Part shown: piece by piece, positions 27,301-42,300 of the stretch
Layout of the letters: each line of letters begins with the position of its first letter
How positions within the stretch are numbered: the stretch's first letter is position 1
Source: Nautilus pompilius
Lineage: Eukaryota > Mollusca > Cephalopoda > Nautilida > Nautilidae
Assembly: GCA_018389105.1 (NCBI GenBank)
Contig: JACATO010000992.1
Coordinates: 1 to 64,000 of the forward strand
DNA: 64,000 nt
Direction: 5' to 3'
Program-made: the position numbers and the translations under genes
Notes under the pieces: model-generated
What the model was told of the DNA's origin: nothing
Databases searched by the model: none
The model's input: only the letters and a program-made list of their open reading frames with translations

Positions 27301-30300
27301 GCTATAGTGAAGCGTGGGAGTGGATCAATACAAGTGTGGGGCTGCATATCAGCCTAGAGCGTTGAAGATTTGCAAGACTGAAGTTATACCGACGGCCTAC
27401 AGGTACAGGCAGATTCTCATCCATCATGTTATTCCCACATGAAGATATCTCATTCGGCAAAGATTCATCTTCCAACATGACAATGTTCCCAAGTATATAG
27501 CCAATGTGGTGAAAAACTATCAGGAATGTAAAAAATCTGACGGAACACATACAAAGACGGCTTGGCCTGCACAAAGTCCTGATATTAACATCACTGAGGC
27601 TATGTAGGGTTACATGGCTACTGAGAAAGTCAAATGGAAACCAAACACCTTGGATGAATTGTGAAAAGTGCCACAGGATATTTGGAACAACATTTCACAA
27701 TCATATGTTGACAACCTGTAGCAGAGTATGAAAACAGGACATCATGCTCTATACAAAGCAAGGATCTCACATACCGAATACTTTCAACATATTCATTTTG
27801 TTTTTTGTATATTTCTGTAATAATGCATTGTGAATGTATTAGATACATCATTCAGTTGGAATTAGTCATTATTTGTTCATTTCCTTTGTTTTTCAATAAT
27901 TCTTATATAACAACTAAAATTTGTTTAAAATCTAAAAATGAAAAGCAGATTATCTGTAAGAATAATAGACTAATGTTAAAAAGAATGTGTAAAATTTCTG
28001 AAAAATAGTGTTTTTGTTTTCATCTCCAGAGGTGACATACAATCATCTTTCCAAATTCTCTTTGGACTAAAATCCCTGGTGAAAGTGAATTTACAACAAT
28101 ATACTTATCATAGTTCATGAAAACAATTCAAGATTTAACATTAAATTGCCTTTCAGCAAAATTAGATAAAGAAATTGTTAATAAATTTGATCAAGTCCAG
28201 AGTTATTCATTAACTGAGTTCTCATATCTGTGTTCAGCCCAAATCCAAGGTTTTAGCCCAAATGACTGATTAATATTATAAATATTTCTTATTTTCATAC
28301 CTATAAAAAGATATGATTAATAGTTTCTCTGTGTAGCACAGCATCTGTCAGTCAATTATTTCCCACTGTACAATTTTCAGTGTTTGCTTTTATGTTAGAA
28401 TAAAGTTTAAAATCTAAATGCACATCAGATATCCAACAATGAAACTTCTTTCCTTATTTGTATCACTGAAAAATTGTTTGTTAAATCTAACCAGAAAATA
28501 CATGGAAAATGACAACTTAAATGTGAATAGCTGTTCTTGAAATGATAAAATAATTTGCATCAACCAGAATATTCTAGAATTTTCCATTACATTTTAGAGG
28601 ATTCATCATCTTTCTGTTATGTTTTTGAAACTGTCAGGGCCTTTCAAATTTTTCTAAATTAAAAGGAAATTTCTGAAAAGTTCTTCATAACTTTTCTATG
28701 TATAGATATCAGTCTATCTAGGCATCAGATCTCCAGTCAGTGCTGAAGTAATTTCTCAGCAAAAATTCATTTTGATTTGTTAAAATGTGTGCAGAAAGTA
28801 TGTAAGTGAGCCTGATAGACATCAGATTGCTACATATACCAAATGGACTGACACATTCAAAAATTGTTGAAAACCTTGGTCTTCCAGTAAGAACTGTTTC
28901 CAGGATTACTGGAATAATTAAGAAAACTTTACACTTTTTCCCCTAAGAAAAGAGGTGGGTCAACAAGAAAACTGCCACCAAGGGAACAGTTTTTTTGCAA
29001 GGTTTCAAAGAGAGGATAGGTTTGCCTTGAGTGGTATATATATATATATATATATCAGCTAAAGAATTAAAAGAAAATATTGCCAAGAAGATATTGGATA
29101 GATTTGTTAGAAGATATCTTGTAACAATAGGCTTTAAACCTCACACATCATAGCTAAAAAGCTAGGGCTCTCTGCCATAAAAAGACAAAAAAAACCTTCA
29201 ATTTTGTGAAAAATATCAAAATTAACAAGTGGAAGAATGGATCAAGGTGATATTTGCAGATGAACGTTCACTTAATCTTTTTGGTAATCATGATGTTTTA
29301 AAAGTCAGAAGAAAATCAGATACAAAATTAAATCAAACTATTTTACGATCCATAAAGTATCAACATCTGGTCCTATCTCTCTGCTAATGGTAAGGGCAAT
29401 TTGGTAATCCTACCAAATGGGACACCAGGACATACAAATTAGTATTTGGATCTTTGAAAAAAAAGTTGTTTTTTTTTTATAATCTGCCAAAAGATCCATC
29501 CTGATGGTAATGTTTAGATTTGACAAGATAAGACACCATGTCGCACAGCAAAGAAAGTCCTCTTTTAGTTCAAAAACAATATAATTCATTGATAAGAGGA
29601 AGGCTGGCATGGAAATTCTCCTGATTTAAGTCCAATTGAAAACATGGGCATTGGTGGGGCAATACATTGCAAAGAACCATCTAGGAAATAAAGAATTGGC
29701 AAAAGTCTTTTAAGACAGCTATGAAAAATATTTCAGCATTGAAGACGTTAGTTGAAACAATGGCAGGTAAAATGAAAACTGTCATTAAAATCAAAGAGTT
29801 CTTGACAAAACAAAACTTTATAAATTCAGATTATTTTTAATTTTACTCTATCCTGTCTGTTAATAAATACTTGATAAAACTAAAACACTTACCCTGGCTT
29901 GAAGCCTTTAAACTAAAAAGAAATGCATAAAACATTGAAAATTACTGAATGGGCCAAATTTACTGGCCAAGATTGTAATTATTTTTTATCATATAATGTA
30001 TTTAATAAATGCTTATCTCAATCCTAGCTCCCAATTTAGTTTTAACCCTTTCCTTTTAATAAAGAGATAACTCCTCTTAAGAAGTAAGTTTTTTTTTTTT
30101 TTTACAGCAAGAAGACTGCCTGCCTCTATAATGGTCATGTAGTCTGGGTGGGTATTCTAAATATACTTGATACATTACACCAACTGCTGATATTCCCACA
30201 ACATCTGTAACAGTTTCTGGTAAAACCCCATTTTATGTTATCAGTTGGCAGAAGCTGACATATTGCCCAACCATAGAGATTATTAGTATCCAAGTACATC

Positions 30301-33300
30301 ACCAAGGCTGTCTAATGGAGACTTTCTGCCACCTGTATAACAGCCAGATGAAGCAGAAAAGTGAGGAAAAAAACCATGCCAACAAGGTACACAAAACCAA
30401 GCTTGAGCTCAAGTCCTCAAAATAAAGACCCAGCAGGTTGACCACCAGATGCCACCCATTTAAAATTCTATATTATTTTATTTCGGTACATCTCCTCATT
30501 AAAATTTGATACTTTCTTCCTCCTATGAGATCAATACCAAGGGCTTGATATCATTATTAAAATTAGTAATATAAAGATTAGTAGAAACTGCATGTCTTTA
30601 TAGAACCATAGATATTACTCCTCTTATGCTTTACTCTATCGTGTAACATATTCTAACCCATCAATAATTCTGAATTAATTCTAGTAATGTTTACACAAGT
30701 ATTCCATGAAAGAGGAAGTGCAGTGAAAATTTGACAGGTCTCTAATTCATATCTATGCTTTGTGACAAATAATTTTAAATTTTCAAGTATATCAGCTAAG
30801 CGTACTTCAGATATTAAATTTATATCATTATAATCTTCTACATTTTGTATGTTATATTTCTCAATCACATCTTTAAAGTAATCAAAATCTTACATTTTCT
30901 ATTTAGATCATTATGGAAATCTCTTATTTAAATTGATAAGGATTAATACTATGCCAATCAAAATCATTTATATGAATAAGGAAAGACACCTTTTCTACTA
31001 ATTAGATGTTAGATTAGAGACTAGTTTATTCCAGACTGGCTCCCATTAATCTGAAAAAATCTGAAAATCTAATTTCTAAATATAGCTCTCTTTTTAAATA
31101 AAAGAAATGGATATTTTTCAGCTGTTTGTGATAAAACAGAAATTAATTCTTTTTTTTGGAGCATCTTTAAAAGAGATGGGGAACATAATTAGATAGATCA
31201 AAATATAACAGGTATATGATATGGATGTTTACAATTTAAATTACGTTCATTTTGAACAGCTCCTTTAAATTCTCCAGTAAAGTAACAATGACCTATAACT
31301 AGTTTATTTCCTCTACTTTAAAAGTTTCTTCACAAATATAATAATGAATAGGGTTTTAAAATGTATTTTCATCTTATAAAGTAAAAATAATCTATTTAGG
31401 AAATTTTAAAATATAAAATTTGTAAACTTCATTTTTAATCTTTGCATTAAACATTTCTGAAAACTCTCAGACTCTTCAATGGTAATTAGCTCTGTAAATA
31501 ATTAGTTTAAATTTATGCTGAATATTTTGATACAATAGCAAAATGAATGGGGAATGTTTTTGATAATATTTTGTAATCTTTATTTATCAATTTTTGGTAG
31601 TATACTTTCAAACTACACACAAATCACTAATGGTACTTTAAACTTATCTGAGTGATTACTAAAATTTTAGAGTACTGTTAGAGTTAGTTGAGAGCATAGG
31701 TGAGATATGTTTAATTTCTCCATTTGTTAAATGGTGAGTTTTTATCTTTATTATTAAAATTAATCAGACAAGTTTTAAATAGAAAAGTTTTTTTTTTTAA
31801 AATTTTAGTATCATTGAGCAGGACTAGTGCCACAAAACTGAGAGATGCCAAAGGCTGAGGCTGATAGAGCAGCTTAAAGAGGTGCCAAGGCCAGTGAGGT
31901 GTGAAATACAGGATAGATGCAGGAGGGTGTTAGTGTTCAGAAATGCATTCTGAAGTGCAGAAACAAAAAAATGCGATGGAACACAGTGTAGCTTCCTTTC
32001 AGAGAAAGAGTGGGGTTAAGCTGAATAAACTCAGAAACTAGCCCTAATTTATTCATTTTGATCAGTAAGAAATAAGAGAGAACATGAAATGTGTTCGGCT
32101 TCACAAAACAGACTTGTAGTTTCATTGGACGTGCTCATAAATTCAGCTGCAATGTCCTTCACCTTACTGGACTGGTGTATGTTACAATACTGTTAGAAAT
32201 CAATTTCTTTATGAAAATTAACTAAATTCTCAAAATTTTCAGATTATATAACCAATGTGGCATCCGTATGAGATTATGCCAATCTCTCTCAGTAATAAGA
32301 CATATTTTCACATAGCTTCTTCTGCTAAAATTACCTGTGATGAGGAAGTGTTCACAATATCCTCAAGCTTCAGTACCTTTTGTGTAGGCGGTGCTGACAG
32401 TTCCAATAAACCATATTTCTCACTCACATTTATTGCCTTATTCCAGATTTTTATGAACTTTTCTTCAGTTCTCAAAGTTTGTAGATATTTGATTAATGTC
32501 TTTACTACTTTTGCTTTGTTCCCGTAACAGTTTAACTGCTTTGTTGTAGTGCACAACTTAACTGTCTATGGGGTTCAATGATAGAGAGCACATCAGGGAT
32601 TATGTAGAGTACAAGCTTAAACGGCTGATTCTCCACTTGGTTCAAAGCAGCTAAAACAACACCGTTCATCTCCAGATTTCTCTACTGCTTTCCCTCTGTC
32701 AGTCCAGCTTTTTGGACAGTCCTCAGATGGCTTTGGTTATAGGACTTGACTTAAAATCCTCCATCTTGTCTCACACATCTTAACATGCAATGAGTAAAAC
32801 CCAGAATCAGAACCACAGCCACAAATTCCTAAACTGTGTTGTGCAGTCATCCACGTACTGTAAGCAGTCTCTAAACTGCAGAAAAGAGGCAGACCAGTTT
32901 AATGAATTAATTAAGACAGTGGTTGGTGCAATGTACATAAATTTCCCAGGGTTCACTTTCGGATATTCTTGTTTGCATTTCTGTAGGATGTCCTTTCATA
33001 TTTGCAGCCCCGTCTTGACATTGGAAACAACTGGAATTAAGTGGCAGATTGAACCTAACAACAGCATCTTCTCTCAAGATCATTTCTACTGTTGCAGAAG
33101 GAACATAATATAAAACAAGAAATACTGCTAAGGAAGTTACATTTTCATCTACACACTTTGCACACAACGTTAACTGTTCCTTGCTACAAATATCCTTGGT
33201 TCTATGAACAAGTATGGAGTAACAGCCGAAAGTTCACACCTCCTTTCACTTTAAGGAAAATATTTCACAAATTTGTTTGTCATTTTTTTTTCCCCAAGAA

Positions 33301-36300
33301 ATCCAAAATTCCATTTTGTATACCATAGTGGATGTGTGACTTTCTACACTGCAAGAACAAATAAAGATTGTCGTCAACCTCTGCATGAAAATGTAGCAAT
33401 TTATAATAATTTAATGTTTATTCTGATGTTCCATGTAAAAAAAAAAAGAAAAAAAAAGCCTTTGTTGTGCCAAAAATCTTGTAGATAAGACTATTTTCAT
33501 ATGGGAATTTTTGGCATTCCTACTTTGCTTTGTCGAGATACTCTACACAGAATGTTTGAGAGAGCAAGGGAATTTTTTCAACAGCATCCAAGTGTGTTTT
33601 AGATTTTCCATGTGAGGTAAACTTTTCTCTTGCCCCCCCCTTTTTTGTTTCGCAATTACAGTAGCCACCCAGGATAAATAAGGTCTCCTAATTTTTTTGA
33701 AAATATATTGTAAGCTAAAGAGTAGTGGAAAAAAAAAGAAAAGCATTTGCTTTAGAATGTCACAATAAGGGAGCCACTTGAACTCAGACAACCATAATAT
33801 CTGGAATTTATAACTTTTCCCATAAGCTACTTGAATGAGAAAAACAGACACACCACCAGGATGAATGGGGCAGCAGAGTTTACCTTGTTGTTGGTTCTGT
33901 AAGATTTTTCCTTGTCTGGTGAAATGATGATTTCTACTGCATTTCTAGAATGTTTACATTCCGCTATCTGGTCACTCAATAAAAGGTTCTCACCATATAT
34001 CTGAATACATTCTGCTTCATTCTGGTTTTCAGTCACTATCTTAGGCTTGCTTTTCCACTTGTAGGCCTTTCTTTAAAATAGCTAACTTCTTTGTTCCTTG
34101 GTGGCTGCATTCAAGCCTGAAGTCACATCTGGGCTCAGGGAGTGTCATTAAAAAAGGTAGGCAAACCAATTAATCTTCATCTGGTTTCTAGTGAGTGGTT
34201 GGTGACCAGTACCAACAAGCACATACAGTGTTGGGTGTGCTGGGGCAGAACTAACAGTCAGAGAGATAGCAGCCCTCCCTCCCTGATTAATTTAGCATAC
34301 TAACTTGCTAGAGGAAAAAGTGGTTGGACCCATGCATGAGTTTAGTAAATGACATCTAGAGGTGCCTAATTTATAGTTATTCAATGCAAACAATGGGTTG
34401 CTATGTTGAACTCAACCACCCATAGACTGGCCAACTCTTTATTTAGACAAAAAGTTATAAACTTGGTAAGTGATATCTAGTAGTCTGTATGAAATAGACA
34501 TTTCTGATGCTGGCTGTCAGATTAGTCATTCTGCACTTCAAACTACAGAGAGGGTAAGATAGTGGTCTGCCCATGCCTTCCCTGTGGTGCCAACCATAGT
34601 GTTAATTGTGATCAAACTAATCCTGATATACTTATTAAGGTATAATGACAATAATCTTCATTTATTCTAAGTAATAAACTAACATGTGATTAAGCTGATT
34701 GTAGAGTAGTCATTCTATGTGGAACAATTTTTTGAAATCTGCATCATACGTATAAATATAAGCATAAATGTTATTAATAACTTCAAATTTGAAGGTTTGA
34801 TTTATATGATAAGTTACTTCTGCCATATTTAATCTATTAATCTATGTTCATAAAATCTGCATTCTGAACCTTTATAGGGATCATTTTGAATATTTAATAA
34901 TAGGATTTTTTTCTATAAAACTGGCTAGAAGTATATTTGATGGTGTCATATGTGGACTGTATATATACACTTTTATAACAAGTTTAATAAAGTTTTGAAA
35001 TTTCCATTTATCAGATCTGTGAATTATAAATTCCATACCACATTCTATTAAATGCTTTGTTAAGATTTAGGTTATCATAATAACTTTTATCATATTGGTT
35101 GAGCAGTAGTTCCATACTTCTTCAGCTGTCTAAATATTTTTAAATGAATTCAGTTTACATTCATAATGTTAGAGAATTATCTTATTGCATCCTCTGTAGT
35201 TTTTCATATGCAAGTTCAAAAACCAGATGAGTCTTTTGTCTATCTGCTGTCAGCTGTAATCTCAAGTAGTGCCATCCATTATATTAAACATTTAAAAAAT
35301 ATTTTCATAGTTTTAAATATATTTTCAAAATGCCTAAAAATGAGGCCACAATTTTAGGCTTACATTTCACAGAGTTTTTTTAAAATATTTTTGTATAAAT
35401 TAAACTTATCTTTCTCATCTAAAATTTTTAAAAAATGAATGTATTTTGAAAAATCCCAAAAGAAAGACTTCTACAAACAGTTGAGCTTACACTGAATTTC
35501 TTAACTGAAAATTCACCTACAGCTTTCTATTTTAAAAATAATATATTTAATAAATGGAAAGTTTGAGTGATTTGTTCACACAAAAAAACTTCCCCTTATG
35601 TAAGAATATCTTATACAGACATCTCAAACAGTTCCTTGTATAAAAAAACATCAAAATATATAAAGCTATTCAAAGGTTAATTGGAAAAAATATAAAATAA
35701 TAAAAGCTTTGTTATTTTATCGTAATCATGGTAAAACAATAAATGTATAATTGCATAAATGTATGGTAATAAAGTTACTTCCTTATAATTACAGAAGAGA
35801 TATTCTTCTGAAAATCCTGGAAAATTGATGGATAGTTCTTACCCTGGTACTCTGATTAATGTTTCTTATGCAAAACACCATTTTTCCCCTTTCATGTTTA
35901 TATAAGCACAGTAAAAATTAAATTAGGTGTTGGTATTTTTAAAATAATATGAAGATTTTTATATGCAGATTAGGTAGTGTAGAACTAGTGGTAACAGAAA
36001 TAGAACTATAGGTGTTGGCATAAAGATAAATTATGTAAAACAGATAGCAAAAGAAAAAATTATGCAAATTAGATAAAAAACAATGTAAAATGTTGTAAAA
36101 GCGGTAAATTGTAATATTATTTGTAGCATAGATTCTGTTATGCAGCATTCTAACATGAGTGTGTGGGTATCAGAATACTTCCTTGCATAAAATTTACAAT
36201 GCATATATACTTACTTCTGGTGTGTGTTTGTTATTAGGAAATACAGGTATATATTTCATTTATTACAGCTTCTGTAATTCCCATAGATTAGTTACTGTAC

Positions 36301-39300
36301 AGCAGTCAAAATATCATCACTTAGCAACCACTACAGGTCCTTAGTGTTACCACCACGTTAACTCTGCCACTTGTCCTTAATGCTACCCAGACCACTTACC
36401 CACAGCCAATCTTTTGTCCAAGGCAAGATTCCTGAGACGAACACATCGAGCTATTCTGAACTGCCGCTCCAATTCTGCATTCAGATATCCCTCCTGAGAC
36501 AAATAATTTGCAATGCTAAGTTTCAGATCGTTCAGCTGCAGCAGCTCTGATGCTATTTTGACTTCATCAAATATCTCATACTGCTCTTTGACTCTCCCAG
36601 TGTACAGGTATTCTAGTATGTACTGAAAAGCCCTTGGTGTGATGTCAGGGTTAACGGTGATTAGCGTCTGAGCCATTGACTGGTCAGGATGAAATGGATC
36701 AACGCACAACTTTACCTCAACGGAATGAAAAGCAGGATGTGTAGGGATAAAATACACGGGCTCGGGGCAAGCTGCCGGTGTTACATTTGCATGAGCGCCG
36801 ATGTTGTCAAAACCAGTGCAGCTAAGCGGGTCATCCATTGCAAGGTCCTTGCCAACAAGAAGTTGGTCCTTGTCACTGCTTGAGTCAGTGCCCCCATCAT
36901 CATCATTATCATCAGCAGCAGCAGCAGCCTGGTCCTGAGAATCGGCATGAAGACAAGAATGGTAATTATTTAGCTCTGAAACAAACAAGTCCTGGAAAAC
37001 ATTGGCAGCCACCATCAAGCAGATCTTGTGCGCACGAAAGCACCGCCCGTGTACAATGAATACCGAGTCACCTTCTGACTGATTGTGCAGCAACGAGTCA
37101 AGGTCATCGTGCAGAGTGGGTAGCGCGATGACTACGGTGGGAAGATTCGGCTGAGGAACCAACATCGGAGCCTGAAGCATGGGATACTTGAGCTTTCGAA
37201 GCTGGCTCACCCAGAATTTCACTTTGCGCCTTTCAATGAGCGCAGCCCGGACACAGTTTGTAAACACATCGTCCACGCCAAATTCAGTCAGCACGCTCGT
37301 CTCATAGTATGGAGCGCCAATTTCGACAGCCACATCGCGACCCTGCTCTGGGGTGATTAAGTCCTTCTCTTCAATTGGCCTAAAATTAAAAAAAAAAACA
37401 ACACAAAATCCTTTTAACTCCTTCCATTACAGAAGAAAACAAAATAATTCAAACTAATTTAATCTGGTGCATTTTTAGTTTAAAACTAAAGACCTGTTGT
37501 CAAGGATTTATTGTCATCTGTAAACAGGACATATTTGTTAGTTTCACTGAATTTCTAAGTAAAATTTTGTTGTTATTATTTCGATTCCTTTAGAAAACAT
37601 TAGAAATACATGACATTATTAAAACTATAAAATTCCACCAATTACAAAAATTACCTGTATAGTAATCCCTTTTCTAACTTGATATAAGCTTCATCTTTGT
37701 AGAGGTACCTCATGTCTGAATGGGTACCGACCAACACAATTGGGGTGGTGGGGCAGTACTGACGTATCTCTGGAAACCAAACTTTCTTCACATTCCTCAA
37801 AGATATTGGGTTAACAGTGCTGAAGCACAACATCACAACATCTGCCCTGCGAAGAGTAGAAACCAAAAATAGCAACTTTCTTTTTTTTCATCTGCATAAC
37901 TGCCCAAAGTCCTGGCTGCCTGAAGCAAAATGGCACCTATTAAGGGTACTGAATCATAAGACAAGGCATACTAACACTGTGACAGAAAGATATGAGTTCA
38001 CCAGGTGTACAATACCATGTCAATTATTTGTAACAAAAGGACTCTGTAATCAGTTATTTACTAATTAAAACAGATCATTATTATACAAAGTACACAATCC
38101 AATTGACATGGACACCATATATGACAAATGTTGAATGTCAAAGAACAATGTATCTGAAATAAACAGAGCTGGACAGCAATCCGGGTTCAAGCTGAAAGGA
38201 CATTTTGATATTTAAATGATACAGAGTGAAGGAAAATAAAAGTGGTCTATATTAGTCTTTAGAATTTACAATCATTTACAAAGAGAAAATGTTTGAAATG
38301 CAGTTTTCAAAAAAACTTTAAAATCTTTTCTATAAAAGTAAAATTTAATTCATATAATCACAAAAAGATGTCTGTAGGCCAAAGAGGGCAACCAGAGTCC
38401 TTGACTTTACAATATTGCAAACTTTTATTGAACCTCTTCCAATATAACTATATATCTTTAATATAATGCAAGTTCCATCCAAAAGAAAGCATGCTCCAAA
38501 AGAAGTCTAATAATTTATGCACAGGAATCAGAAGTGCTTAGGTTTTCCTACTAATGATATGATTTAGTTTATCTACGGCTCACACTCTCTCACCTTGCTT
38601 TTGACTACAGCTTGCATAAAAAGAATTCCTTCAATGGCCAAGCATAATGTGGAACAGTAAACCAGGTAAAATGTTGCTAAATTAAAGTGAAAAACATTCC
38701 TCTCAACGATCAGTCAGACAGCACCAACAGTGACATGCAAATGTAACTGGTACAAAGGTATTTTAAAAAGTAATGGCTTATTTAAAAAGACAGCAATGTA
38801 AAACCACTCAATCGATATTTATGGACATAAAGCTTGGTTACCATAAGCAATAGTTTCTATTGGTTCTACTGCTATGCAGTAGCATCAAATCACCATCTTG
38901 GTTCTCTACTGAAGTAAACAATTTGTTATTAAACTTCCAGACAACAAACCTCTCCAGCTATCTAATCTTTCCAATATAAGCCAAGATCAGTTCATTTTTG
39001 TCTATCCAACCCTCATAGTTCATGGGCTGGTCACCAAGGTGGAGACATGTCAGCTGTCTGCACATGCTCAGATTACTTCTTGTCAGATGGTTAGCATCCT
39101 ACATACTTGTTGCTTGTTGATTGGTTGTATTTTCTCTTTCTAGTGATTTTTATCAGTGATAATAATTGTAATCCTAGCAATATGTCATCTAATAATACTA
39201 ATAAATACTAATAATAGTTTGGCTAGTGCTTCAGCAAGCAATCCAAAGAAAGGAAAGCTCGCAGTTCTTATTACTGAGTAATACTAAAGAAAGAGCAAGC

Positions 39301-42300
39301 TGTTGGATAAGCAGCAACAGTTGTTTAAAAACATCCCATCCATCTCCAGGTTCCATTAGAGTCAGATAACAGGTTGTTTACTTGTGTGAAGTAGACATCA
39401 ACACTGAGTTTAGTTCTATTTAAAATTCTCTCTCAATCGTCTCATCTCTCTTTCTCATGGAATCTTTCTTTGCTTCCCACTTTTGTTTTTCAATTTCATT
39501 CTCTTTTTCTTCTTGAAAAGAAAATTTTTCAGAAAAATCAATGTCACTCCTGTTTCTGAGTTTCTTTTCTTTTTTAAAGAATGAAACCACTTTTTTTTCC
39601 CCTTAAATTCTGAATTTTGTGATTTTCTTCAATTGTAATGTAGATAAGACTGTATCTGCCCTATTTAAAAAATAAATAGAATTTATTGAAAGTTCATGAA
39701 TCCCTTTATTTCCTACCATGCAGTGGAAATTACTTTCATTACTGAAAAAAATCACCACTTTAAAATTTTCTTTTGTATGTCTTTTTAAAGTAATGTTTTA
39801 AAAATACTGTGTATAGAATATGAAACCATTTTCTGTCTGCTGATAATTGCAGAGTCGATGACAGATCTTGGAGACAAAAACTGCAATAATATTTATAATT
39901 TACAAAGTACAGAGATAACCGTCTTCATTTTTAGTTTGGGGGTCAAATGTCAGCTTTTTTTTTTTTTTTATCACTGTACTGTGGAAATATTTTCTTATTT
40001 CTGTTGAGAAAAAGGTTTCAGATTCATACCGACCTCCACTTTAAGACTTGCATTATTCTGTGTTTTCATTAATAATTTTAAAAAAACACTCACCAACTGC
40101 TCCCTTCTCTCCTTCCCTGATCCTCTTTAACCAAATTTCTCTCTTTCTCTCTTTTATATATAAACATTCTTTTAAAACCAAGAGTTTTTGAATAGTATAA
40201 TTATTTATTTAAACAAGATCTTCACATTTTTTTTGTTTCACATCATCAGCATCAGACTTCTACAGGATGTATGCCCACATTTGAACTAAAATGTGTTTGT
40301 ACAGTTTTCAAACTATTCACAAACTGTTTGTTTTATTTATTGCTGGTGCGCCAAGCAACAGTCTATACAAGGGAGACAACGACAGCACTACACTACCCCC
40401 AGCAGGAAGATCCTGGACCTTTGACCTCTGCCATAGCAGTCCAACAGTCTAAGTACTAAACCAACAGTATCTTATTCAATTATTGCACATACTTGCCAAA
40501 TAGCCAAATATTACAGAAGTTCAGATAATCATTAAAATTCATGAAGTTATTATTACAAATGCATCTAAATTTTGACATTTATCATCAATTTAATTATCTT
40601 AAATTTATCAATGTTTAAAACAAACAAAAAGACACCAACAAAGCAAACTTTTCCTATTTTGATTGCCAGGGCTAGTTAGTGAACATCCCCAATAGCTGAC
40701 TGACTTAGAACCTGTACCAGTTGTCAAAATATTTACAGAAATTTATTGATGGATATTACTGCATAGGACAAGCTTATTTTCATTACCATTTTTGCCTATA
40801 AGTATAATTAAAATACGAAAAATCATATAGATGTCACTAAAACCATTTCGCATCAATCAAATGAACTCTTACTCATTAATTTAATTTTTATTTCAATGAT
40901 CTTCAATATTCATACCTTCCCTTGAGTGTATCTATTGTCTTTAGTTAGGCCAAATCATCCGTTTCATTAATCACATAAAACCTTTGTTCCACGGAGAGGT
41001 TTACCCACATCACTTTTCTGGCCATAGCACCAGGTCTCAGATAATCAAGATAAGGAAAACTTCCAAATCATATCACCAAGTCAATGCACTGGTTTACTGG
41101 CAGACCAGAAAAATGAACAGCTAGGTGGTTGACAACAACCCAGGAAACACAATTATTTTGTCATTCTCCCAGCCACTAATTACATGGAAGAGTTAACAAC
41201 AAAACAATAAATGTACTAAGCTAACAGGTTTTGTCTTGTTAGTACCAATATGAGTAATGGAGAATATTAAAGTATTTTAATGACCTACTTCTAGCAAATT
41301 GATTTTCTGTCTGTCGTAACCAATACAGTACTATCGTACTCTTCATCAACTGGCTTTACTCCAAAAATTTATGCAGCTACATCTTTAAAAACAATATAGC
41401 ATAAAAGAAAAAGTTAAAAATAACTGAACTTGGCAGTAGATTAATTCTTGATTAAAGAATTCAAAATGGCAAAAGATGATTATTGATTAAAAACTAAGAA
41501 TGTATTGGTTGCCCTTTTGTATTAAATCATCTATACTGGATGTCCAAATATGCAATTATAGCTGAACCCGGTTAATCAAAACAAATGTGAACATTAACAA
41601 TTCATGATATGTATTCCAGCTATATATAACCTCGTCCCTAACTAATCAAAATATATACAAGTCAATTTAAAAGATTACCTTCATGTATATGTATATATAT
41701 GGAGCACAAGTGATTACTTTTCCCCAAGATTTTTCAGATAACCTGAAGCAGATTTTTTAAGAGAGAAAGAATTAGTGCAAATGTACAGTGTTTTTAAAAA
41801 TGTGAAATATGTGACATCTTTGATGTAAAAGTTCCTTACGAAACATCTGTGATGCATTATTATCTATCTTTTTTTTTTTGAGAGTTCTAAGCAAAGGGAA
41901 AGTTACAGGATCTTAAATATCCGTTTAAGCCGGTTAGAAAATAATAATACTAACCTTCCATAAGCAAACCGCCGGTCCTTGTCATGATAACCAAAGGTGT
42001 CCCATAACCTCAGTGAAACGCAGGCGCCATCTACTTCAACCCATGAACGTTCCAACACCTACATAACAATCGAGTATGAGTTTAATAATCTAAAATTAAT
42101 AAACCAACCTAAATTCTCATCTGTTTGCTTTTTCCTTTCTGGTGATGATAATAATGATCAACATGAGGATAACACTAAAGCAAATGTTAAAATTGCTCAC
42201 CAAAAGTCAGTAAACATAAATTTAAAAAAATAAATAAATAAAATTCTTAAAACCAAGGCGGGCAATCCTTTTGATAATAAATTTTAAGGTATTAATCATA

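Larger units (their letters stand above)
25376..36399 (-). other. RhoBTB intron 4, 11 kb, transposon-rich
   Basis: The largest coding intron. It contains two Tc1-like elements (26.1-27.9 and 28.34-29.98 kb), a GC-rich inverted-repeat insertion, a SINE, a Polinton-type polymerase fragment and a hAT relic (32.2-34.1 kb). 34.4-36.4 kb shows nothing recognisable. Confidence 0.85.

Noticed and set aside
31800..31930. Possible left terminal repeat of the 32-34 kb hAT relic (CAGGACTAGTGCCACAAAAC)
   Set aside because: No matching inverted end or 8-bp duplication was found on the other side.
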